Translations under genes and position numbers: made by a program
The notes under the pieces: generated by a model
Seen by the model: the letters and a program-made list of their open reading frames with translations, nothing else
Databases searched by the model: none
What the model was told of the DNA's origin: nothing
Origin: JAZIHH01 sp036678685
GTDB taxonomy: Bacteria > Bacillota > UBA4882 > UBA10575
Length of the DNA stretch: 21,292 nucleotides
Assembly (NCBI GenBank): GCA_036678685.1
Contig: JAZIHH010000004.1
Span: forward strand, 1-21,292
Direction: 5' to 3'
Part shown: positions 10,001 to 20,200 of the stretch, one piece after another
How positions within the stretch are numbered: position 1 is the stretch's first letter
How the letters are laid out: each line of letters begins with the position of its first letter

Positions 10001-10896
10001 CAAGTTACTGGTTGGTATTGACGGCTACCGACTTGGCGGAAAATCAAGGGCTAACTGTCAAACAACCAATCCGGATTAATGCGAAACCAAAAGTCAATCT
10101 TGGTATGGATCGTTCCATTTTCAAGGGAAAAGAACTGGCAATGTCACCCTTGGTAGAAGATACGGATGGGGAAATTACCGCTTACCACTGGGATTTTGGT
10201 GATGGCCACACTTCGACGGAAGTGGAACCGAATCACATTTATTCCGAAATTGGCGAATACGAACTAAAGCTAACTTGTATCGATAATGATGGCGGTGTGG
10301 GGTCTGACACCATTATTGTGACGGTGACAAATACCTTTGCTGGAAATCTGGCCTTGGATGAAACTTGGTCCGGAAGAATTAAGGTATGGGATACGGTAAT
10401 CGTTCCGTCCGGAATTAGGCTGACTATAGAACCTGGAACTATCGTGGAAATTCCACCTGGAAAAGCTTTGTGGATTGAAGGCAGTTTAGAGGTGCTTGGG
10501 CTTAAAAACGAAGAAGTGTTGTTGACCATCGATCCCAACTACTCCGCCCAAATGAAATGGTATGGGCTGCGGATCGACCCTGGTGCGGAAGCCCTGCTTA
10601 TTAATACTCTGATTAAACGGGCGGAGCGTGGCATAATTGTTGTTGGAAGTGTTCCTTACCTTGAGGCGGTCGAATTAACAGAGAATACCGTTGGTCTGCA
10701 TCTATATAATGCTTCACCCACGATTGTGAATTGTCGAATTATTAATAATGAACTATATGGGATTAAAGAAGATGGGGATTGTACACCCGTTTTAACCGGT
10801 AATTATTTCTTTAACAACTTGGCTGGTGACTATTATGACAGTGAATTAACGATTCTCTCACCAGTGGAATTGGGGGAATTAAATAATGAAAACTAA
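4015..10896 (+). pseudogene. giant modular Fn3/Ig-PKD-beta-helix protein, part downstream of the amber codon
   Basis: This continues the frame of the gene starting at 2536. Bases 4015-4266 have no start codon of their own but complete the interrupted Fn3 domain (YRVRAKDLAGNYSAWSPG). About 17 Fn3/Ig-like modules follow, most ending in D-x-(T/S)PP or similar. Modules from 7609 to about 9790 are regular, near 100 residues, with DDG-YT at the start, DPESGI-GY in the middle and YY-V-N-AGL near the end. A PKD domain at 10084-10335 shows YHWDFGDG and the later GEYELKLTCID. A right-handed parallel beta-helix follows (10336-10893; IEPGTIVEIPPGKALWIEG, IVNCRIINNELYGIKED). No signal peptide or good internal start is seen, so without read-through this part is probably silent. 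The joined product would be about 2786 residues, extracellular, probably adhesive or scaffolding; no enzyme motif was seen. Confidence 0.75.
7609..9790 (+). repeat. seven tandem Ig/Fn3-like modules of about 100 residues
   Basis: Protein-level tandem repeat with module starts near 7609, 7936, 8245, 8545, 8850, 9172 and 9481. Shared marks are a DDG-YT or similar opening, a DPESGISGY-type centre, and a closing YY-(V/L)-(V/A)-N-AGL followed by GI-VD-(T/S)PP. Modules at 7936 and 9172 also share GTT-GG-E-TKGW, showing closer kinship than with those between. The DNA has diverged, so duplication is not recent. Confidence 0.7.
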
Positions 10897-11236
10897 TATA
10901 CTTAAACTCAACCGGAAGTTATACTAGGGCTTCATGCGGGCAAAAAATGTTACTCTATGACAAGTGGCTGCCGCAGCGGATGTCACAGTTGTGAATTGCG
11001 TCTTCCAAAACAACAACACCGGTGTTCATGTTTTTAACAGCCGGCCGTTAATAAAAAACACAACGTTTAGTCAAAACACTTTGTACGGAATCAAGGAGGA
11101 CCAGGGCGGGCGGCCGGTGGTGATAAACTGTGTCTTCAACGGAAACGGGTATGATTATTATCATGAAACCCTGACCGATCTTACCATGGAACAACTAAAC
11201 GCGTTGGAAGAAAACGAAGGTAACCGGCGGCAATGA
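10886..11236 (+). pseudogene. broken remnant of a second C-terminal beta-helix gene
   Basis: ATG 10886 follows a GGGGGA ribosome binding site, overlaps the end of the giant gene and opens a frame reading MKTNILKLNRKLY. The frame then meets TAG at 10925 and TGA at 10958, and stays open from 10961 to the TGA at 11234-11236. The open part (VVNCVFQNNNTGVHVFNS ... TLYGIKEDQGGRPVVINCVF ... DYYHETLTDLTMEQLNALEEN) is a clear homologue of the last 70 residues of the giant protein (IVNCRIINNELYGIKED ... DYYDSELTILSPVELGEL). It reads as the start and the tail of a paralogous gene brought together by a deletion, with two stops near the join. The GTG at 10964 is not a convincing start. The DNA is richer in G+C than the upstream copy, so it is an old or separately acquired paralogue. 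Confidence 0.65.
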
Positions 11237-11245
11237 CCGGGAGCC

Positions 11246-11258
11246 AAGGAGAAGGGGG
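11246..11258 (+). promoter_or_regulatory. ribosome binding site of the RHS giant gene
   Basis: AGGAGAAGGGGG lies 8 bases before ATG 11267. Together with the signal peptide that follows, it fixes the start. No promoter or terminator was recognised between 10897 and 11266. Confidence 0.65.
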
Positions 11259-11266
11259 AAAGCGCG

Positions 11267-14200
11267 ATGAAGAAAATTGCCTGTATATCCTGGATATTAG
11301 GGTTTGTATTGATAAAAGTTTTCACAGTCGCTGTTGCGGCAGCTACCCAGGAGGACTTATACCTGCCAATTCACGAGGTAAGAAATTGTCATCATACCAG
11401 CAGCCTGACTCCGGGGATCAATCTGCTCGATGATGATCCCGGCAGTTACTGGGGACTGGTTTCCGGGGCCGGACAGGGCTGGGTCGAATTCTCCCTGGAG
11501 GAAGAAGCCCTAATTTACGGGTTGGAAATTGGCGGCATGTTGGTTGACGGCGCCCGGCTGGTTGTTGAATACCAAAAAGGAGACCAATGGCTGCCTTTTC
11601 TAGGAGCCAACCTTAAGACCATTCCTCCGGACGGCTTGCTTGATCTCTCCTATGACCGGGTAGTAACCAAGAAACTAAGGCTGCGCCTCTATGGCGACAG
11701 GGGAAACAGTCGTTTAAATAGCGTTAAGATTCGCGGCCGGTCAACGGATACCATTCGCTACTTGCTTACTCCACAGGTGACCGCGCTTTCGGACAATACT
11801 TCTCCTTTCTATCCGGTGGAACATTTGACCGACGGAAACACCTATACCATATGGCAAACTGTAGACGGTACCATACGGAGTGAACTCCTATTTGAACTCG
11901 CCCATGAACATAACCTGACGAATGTAAATATCTATTTTACCGGGGAAACGAAAGGCAATTTCCAGCTGGAGGCCAGGGAAGGCGATGCTTGGCGGGAGTT
12001 TGCGTCGATTATGGCTCCCCCCGGGGAAGGTTGGTATCGTCTACCCTTGGATGACCAAAATATCCGCACCCGGCAAGTACGATTGATAATATCCGGCGCC
12101 GGGAAACTGGGTGGACTCGGGGAAATAGAGTTTTGGGGGAAGGGCGGTTATTCCGGCGATGAACTTTATTTGCCCCAAGGTTTCTCTCCCCAAATCCTCG
12201 AACGCCCGTTAAATTTCGTTTTCCCTTTAGTACCGGGATTAGTACCGGGAGATGATGATCCGGCTCCGTTCATTCCGGAAAGCTCGATCAAGGTGTTATA
12301 TAAATGTACCAACCCCGCACCGGTCACCAACACTGTCCAACATCACCTCCGGGTAGTCAATACCGGACAACTCCCCATTGACCTGTCAACGGTCAAATTG
12401 CGGTACTGGTACACTAAAGAGCCGCCGGGCGCCCAGCAGGCCCATATATACTGGGCTGATATCGGAGGGCAATATGTCACAGCTGAATTTAAGACGGCAG
12501 ACTTCCCCGGTGCTGATAACTATCTTGAACTGGGTTTTAAGAAACAAGCAGGTATTCTGGGTCCGGGCAGTACCGTCGAAATCCAGCTTGGTTTTAATAC
12601 CGCCAACTGGAAGGACTACCGTCAAGAAAATGACTACAGCTTTGACAGCCTGGCCCATGATTTTATAGAAAACAAGAACTACACCGGGTATATTGACGGC
12701 GGCCTGGCCTGGGGCGTTGAACCTTCAGGCGCCGCGGCGCCGGTATCCAGCCTGCAGTCGCCGGTAGTTTTACAAGGAAACGGTGGGAACTATACTGGAG
12801 AGGGCGGAGATCTTCAGGCGCTTTACAAATGTACCAACCCCGCGCCGGTCACCAACTCTCTTCAGCACAGCGTCCGGCTGGTCAATACCGGCTCTTCGCC
12901 GGTGGACCTGTCCACAATCAAGCTTCGCTACTGGTATACCAATGAACCTTACAAACCACAGGTGGCTAATATTTATTGGGCAACGATAGGCCGGCAACAC
13001 GTTACCGCCCGGTTTGTCGCCGTGGAAAATATTACTCCGGAAGCCGACTACTACCTGGAATTGGGATTTACCAAAGGAGCCGGTTACTTGTCTCCCGGCA
13101 ACGTCGCCGAAATCCAATTAGGTATTAATACTGCCGACTGGTCGAACTACAATCAAGAAAATGATTATAGTTATATGGCTGAAGCCGGTCATTTTCTGGA
13201 AAACCCTTGTTATACAGTGTATAAAAACGATAAACTGGTTTGGGGACGGGAACCGGCAAGTCCGGCTTTGGTCCCGGCAGTGAGCCTTACGCCGGTTTAC
13301 TGTTTGGAGATGTCCCTGCGCGGCGGGACCGGCGGGCCGGTAAAAGTAGAGATCAACGGTGAATTATTTGAATTGTTTTCCAACACTGAACTCAGAGATC
13401 AAGTGATCTACAGTAAAATCCTGCCTGCTGAAATCCTGCAGGAAATTAATTACCTACGTATTCTCCCCCAGTCTTCGCCGGCGGAAATTACTTCCCTGCT
13501 GCTAGCCGTAAGAAAGAAAGACGGGGAACAAAGTTTTCCCGGAGGAAAATTAAATGACAGGTTGTTATTAACACCAGTCTCCGGCAGAAGCGAAGAAAAT
13601 ATTTCTTTACAAGAAAAAACTCTGTTGGAGAAGGTGATTGTTCATGCAGAAAACAGTTTCTACGCGCCTTTGTATGCCTGGGTCGAGAACAGTTGGCGGG
13701 AATTAACTCCTGTTGAGTCGTTGCCCGGCTGTATTATCTACAATGGAGGGGTGCTTACCCAAAAGCTAAGACTGATCAACAATGGGTTTAATTCCTTATC
13801 TGAAGTCCAGGTATTTGGCAGCAGCGTGACCGACCGGGCTCCGGAGGTAAAAATTCTTTGGCCAAAGGACAAGGAAGAAATTGACCTGCCGGGATGGGCG
13901 AATAAAAACCTGATCGGGTTTGTTGACAACCCGGCGGCAGAAATAACGGTGAACGGAAAAACCGTAACAAAGAACGGACATTACTTCTCCGTCAAACTGG
14001 CACACTTGGGACTTAAACCCTGGGCGACCGGGACGATAACCGTGATGGCCCGGGACGGGCAGGGAAGGGTTACCGTACAGGAGCTCCAGGTTTCTTTAGG
14101 GAAGTTTGCCGATTTTGAGCTTAACCTGCCGGAAGAGATCGTCTACACTGACCGGGAAACGATCGAAGTAAGCGGGAGTATTCGTAATGGGAAATATAAC

Positions 14201-17200
14201 GTTTACGTGAATGGTCGCCAGGTGGCGGTAACCGGGAATTATTTCGCCGCCGATGTTTATTTGCAGGAAGGATTTAACTTGATTAAGATTACTTTCGAAG
14301 ATGATAAAAAAGAGTTTTCCCGTATCGTTTACCGGCGGGTGGTTCGCTACGGTCGGCCGGTGAAATTGACTGTGGATTGGCCTTTACCGGGAAGTCATCT
14401 AAAAACCGAAACTGTAGTCATTACCGGGACTGTTCAAGGAATGGACGGTTTAGTTGTAACCATCAATGACCAACCGGTTATAGTTAACAACGGGTGTTTT
14501 CAATCACCTCCTTTGAACCTAGCCGAGGGTGAAAACCTGTTCATCGTGAAAGCCGAAGACAACCGGGGTGAACCGGTGACGGTAGAGTTAACTGTCCAGG
14601 CGGACTGGACGCCGCCGGTCTTGACAGGGATTACCCCGGAAGAGGGGAAAATAACGAACACCACGGAAATGCTCGTTACCGGGCAGGTGATCGAGGAATG
14701 GCCTGCTTGTGTCCTGGTGAATAACAAACCCGCGGAATTGCTTGACGGGGAGTTTAGAGCCGGTATTGTTTTGGACGAAGGCCGGCAGGAGATCCTCATC
14801 GAAGCCTTTGATCTGGCCGGTAACAAAACCAAATTAATACGGGAGGTTTTTATCGATACCGTACCTCCGGCCTCCTTCACTCCCCAAGTTGAGCCGTACG
14901 GTTGGACCAACAACAACCGGCCGGTATTCACCTTTGCCACCACTGATGAAGAAAGCGGCATCGACTACTACGCCGTCCGGGTCGACTACGGCCCGTGGAT
15001 TGCCCCGGTATTCAGTCCTTATCAGTTTGCCGATCCTCTGTCCGACGGGGAGTACGATGTAGAAGTAAAGGCTGTGGACAGAGCCGGAAACGAGACCACT
15101 GGCGCGGTCACAGTTTATATTGATACCACCCCTCCGCCGGCGCCGGAAGGGGCTGAGGCCATTTCCGGAATCGAAAAGATCACATTGGAATGGGAAGTTC
15201 CATCGGATGAGATTATTGGTTACCGGATTGAACGCACGCCATCCTTTACCGGAGAAAACTACCGTGAGCTTTTCCTCTCCCTTGAAGAGCGGGAGATTAA
15301 CCGTTACGTGGACATCGACGTTCATCCCGGCACGGAATACAGATATACCTTGTACGCCATAGACCGGGCTCACAACTACAGTGAACCTGCCGCTCCGGTC
15401 ACCGCCCGACCGGGTATGACGGAAAAAGCCGTACCGGAGACCGGCGGAGTCGTCAAGTTTGATATCTGTACAGTCACCATCCCGGAAGGCGCCCTGTCTG
15501 CTCCCGGACAGGTGGTAATTGAAGAGTTTACCGCGGAGACTGCGGAAAATCCCTATGCCGAACCGGTAAGCCCGGTCTACAGTTTTACCTTGTTGGACGA
15601 GACAGGAAACGAGATAGAGGAAGATTTTGCCGAGCCGGTGACCCTGAGTTTCAACTATGTGGATTTGGCACTGCCAGAAGATTATAACTTGGGACTCCTG
15701 GGAATTTACTGGTATAACGAAGAAGGGGGATATTGGGAAAAACTCGAACCTGCCTATTTCGATTTTGAGACCGGTACCATTTCGGCGTACGTTCGTCATT
15801 TCTCCGAATACCAGATTAGATCTTCGGATTTTGTCTCTCCTTCCCTGGAATCTTACTACGAGATGGGAATCTCACCCTACCAGTCTTATTTCCAAAACAA
15901 TATAGAATCGGTCTCCACCACCGGCGGCGGTCTTACCCTCAGTGCCACGGATCTGGTGCTGCCGGGACGGGACGGGTTTGACCTGGTGATCATGAGAATC
16001 TATGATTCCACCTTCGCCCAGCAGGAGAAGATTATCGAAGCCAACAATGAAGTGGATAACAAAGGCTACCGGAAAACACCGGTTGATACCTTCGGCAACG
16101 GTTGGGCGCTCAATATTCCCTGGATCGAAAAAACGGATAAAGGACGTTTTCTCCGCCTGCCGGAGGGACAGACAATAAAGATTGAGTTTAAAAACAAGAA
16201 GTTCGTTTACCACAAGGGTATACACTTTACCTTGGAACAACCGACCAAAAACGGCCCGTATTATCTGACCATGAATGACGGGACCAAATACGAGTTTGAT
16301 TCGGCCGGAAAGGTTAAAAAGAAAATATCACCCAGTGGAAAAAATGAGATCAGTTATAATTATTCCGGCAGGCAATTGAGTTATATCATTGACTCCCTGG
16401 GCCGCAGGGTGGAATTTACTTATCAAAACAATGCAATTACCAAAATCAAGGTGGACGAGCGTTCTTTGGAGTATTTTTATGACGAGAACGGCAATTTAAT
16501 TGAGGCCCAGGACCCGGAAGGGAGAAAAACCGGTTATAACTACGAGACTTTTGCAAATTTGGAGACGGGGTTTAAATACCGGGTGTCAAGAAGAGTAGAA
16601 GGCACAGCAACTAGTGAAACAGGTGAAAGCAACGATATTAGAGGGAGCAGTTCGGGTAGTAGCGATACTCTTACCACCTATACGGTGGATTTACTAACAA
16701 ATATCACTTATCCCACCGGCGAGAGTTCCGGTTATTCGTATACGCTTTATGACCAAAAAGCTTCCGAAACTTGGAGTTCCACAACAACCACACGAGAAAC
16801 AAAGCGGGTAACTCATAATGGGGAAAAAGTTAGAGTAACCTATGAATATACCACTACAACGAGTGGGTCTGCCGTGTACGCCGGGCAGAAGATTGTTGTT
16901 ACCGAACATGCGGTGGCAGGGAAAATCACCAGGTATACTTATGAGTTAAATGAACAAGTGGGAAGCCCTAGAAGTTCAAACAGTTTCCTCCCAAAAAACA
17001 GCTATATATCAGCCTGCAAGATCGAGGAGGGTTTTATACATAACGAAGCATGGTTCCCGGCCGGAAAAACGATCGAAGAAGAGTTTCTCCACATTCAGGG
17101 CAACAAATTGGTGAGTGTTCCAACATCAGGGTTATACATGAACATTATTTCTTTTCAAAGAGACTATGAGGGGGTACTTTTAGTAACACGGAAAACCAAG

Positions 17201-20200
17201 ATTGACGGCGGGAACGTTGAGGTGGAAAAAGTCACTTACGAATATGACTTGCCAATCCGTGCCGTGACCCAGGAAACATATTACCGGGGCGGGCAGGTCA
17301 TTTACCGGATAATCAGCCAGTACGACGATTGGGGGAATCTCACCTACCGGAGAGATACCAGCCGGGAGTTGGTGGAAGAAATGACCTACCATAACCACGC
17401 CCGGATTAAAAATCTGGTGAAGACGAAAGAGGTCAAAAATTATAATCCGTTGATCGGAAATTATTCCACTGTCACCACCACATACTACTACAACGATGAT
17501 CTCGGTAAACCGGAACGGATAGAAGAGAATGACGGGGAAGAGATTTATACCACACTTTTCACTTACCACAACAACGGCAACCTGGCGACCCGTACCGAAC
17601 CCAACGGACTTCTGACCAAGATTTTTTACGATGAGAAAGACGCTTTTCCGACTAAAAAAGAGATTTACGGCGTCGAAGATGCCGACGGCAATACAACGGT
17701 GATTGAAACCTACTACGGGTATAATTGGCAAACCGGGATGAAAGAGTGGGAGATCGATCCCCGGGGTTACGAAACCAAATACGAGTACGACAAACTCAAC
17801 CGGCTTGTTAAAGTTATTCTTCCCGATGAAGAAGGGCGGGAGGTAGTCCGGGAATACGAATTTGACGATGATAACAACACCTGTCTTTACTGGGACGAGG
17901 AAGAACGGGAGACCTTATTTATTTTCGACGGTTTGGGACAGTTGACGGAGATTGTCAAATACCTTGATATAACAAAATATCCCAACAATAATTATAACGA
18001 GATTAGGACCAAATACGAATATGACCCCCTGGGCCGGATCGTAAAGGTAATTGATCCGCGGGGTAGTCTGCCCGGGAATAACCCGGAGGATTACACCACC
18101 CGCTATGAGTATGACGGCCTGGGCCGGGTAACTAAAGTGATTTATCCCCGCACAGCTTCGGATATAACCAACCCATGCGTTACTTTGGAGTACGACGATA
18201 CCACCAACACCGTGACCATAATCGATGAAAACGGTGACCGGGTTATTGAACGGAGCGACTGGGCGAACCGGCTGGTTGAGGCGAAGCAATATAACACTTT
18301 CGAAGGTACCACCGAAATCTACACCTGGCAGTTTATTTATGACGCGTTGGGGAATAAAATCGGGCAGGTAAATCCCCTTGGCCATGTAACCAACCAGTAT
18401 TTTAACGCCCGCAGCCTGCTAACCAAGATAGAATTACCGCAGGTTCCGGCGGTTTTGCCCGGCAGCGAACAACCGGTTAACCACCGGCCCACCTTAACCT
18501 TTGAATATGATGAGATGGGCAACCGGACCGCGGAGACCAGCGCCTTGGGGAATGCCGTGGATCCGGACGGGTACAAAATAGAGTATGAATACGACCGATT
18601 GGGACGTTTGCTCAAGACTATTGCCAAAGCCACAGATCCTTTCACCGGTGAAAAAGAGGTCATTGTCACCAAACACTATTATGACCCGGCCGGGAACCGG
18701 ATAAAGACCGTTGATCCCAACAACGGGGAATGGAAGTATGACTACTCGGCCAGGGGATGGCTGGTGAGGGAAGAGGACCCGGAAGGCAATGTCACCCGTT
18801 ATCGTTACGATAGAGTGGGGAACAAAACCCATGAAACCGACCCGCGGGGGAGTGAGAACAGGGACGCCTTTACGACAGTCTATCATTACGACGACCTGAA
18901 CCGGCTCTATTTAACCGAATTTCCCGACGGTACCTCTGTTGAGTTTGCCTATGATCCAGCCGGGAACAAGATAATGGAACGGGACGCCAACCAAGTGCAG
19001 ACAACTTATGTGTACGATGCCCGTAACCGGGTGGAAAGAGTCTACGACAACCTCGGCCGGCTCCAGTTGGAGTACAAATACGACCCCAAAGGCAACCTTA
19101 TTGAAGAAAAAGATGCACTGAACAACATCACCCGACGGGAGTACGACAGTCTGGGCCGGCTACGCCGGGTCATCTACCCGGCCGGCAACCGGGAAAGTTT
19201 CTCCTATGACGCCCTGGGGAACCGGACTGAGGTCGCGGACGGGCGGGGGAATATCACCCGTTACACCTACAACAGCCTGGGCTGGTTAACAACCATAAGA
19301 GATCCTTTGTGGAACGTGACCGAATACCGCTATGACCCCAATGGTAATATGGTGGTGATGGTGGCGGCCAACGGGTTGACAACCGTTAACCGGTATGACG
19401 AGTTAAACCGGTTGGTAGAGCGGACCGATCCCCCCGGCGTTACCACCCTCTTTAGTTATGACGGCGCCGGGAATCTCCTGCGGAAAAAAGACCCCCGGGG
19501 AACCATTTGGCAATATGAATATTATGCCAACCACCTTCTGAAAAAGTTACACTTAACCGGAGCGGACAACTCCGAATACGAAGTCCGTTACCAATACGAT
19601 GCGGCGGGAAACCGGAGACTGGTTGTTGATTCCAATAATACCATCCGGTATAATTATGATGAAACCGGTCAGTACAAGCCGGATCCCTTGAACAGAATAA
19701 ATTCAGTGGACCGGTACTTTGACGGGGCGAGTTACCGGACAGAGTACCGTTATGATCCGGCCGGGCTTCTCACCGGGATTAAGTACCCGGATGCCCAAGC
19801 ATGGCTTGCATACAATTACAACAACCTGAACCAACTGCAAGAAGTGGTAGGTTTCACCGCTCCCCAGGGCATCACATACGAAACAGACGGTGTCGTCAGC
19901 AGCCTGAACCTCTCCAACAACATCGTCACTGCTTTCAACTATGACAATAACCGCCGGCTGCTTCAATTGGTAACTTCCGGACCGGAAGAAATATTGAAAC
20001 TTGACTACGCTTATGACGAAAACAATAATATTATCCGTCTCAACGACCGGCTCTATCAATACGACGCGAGAAACCAGCTAACCCGGGCCTACACCCCCGA
20101 CCGGTTCCTGGAAGAGGAAAAGACCCCGGGGAGTATGGGTCTACAAACCGGGGATTACCTCGGCCGCTCCTGGTTAAACTTCTACACCGACCCCGGCGCC

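Noticed and set aside
12378..13117. Short open frames on both strands at the CBM3 region
   Set aside because: Both fall within the RHS reading frame, which carries the CBM3 homology; the alternatives have none.
14500..15799. Long minus-strand open frames (153 and 321 codons)
   Set aside because: They lie opposite the RHS gene, whose + strand frame has continuous domain homology. The minus-strand translations show no recognisable domains and are mirror-frame shadows of G+C-rich codons.
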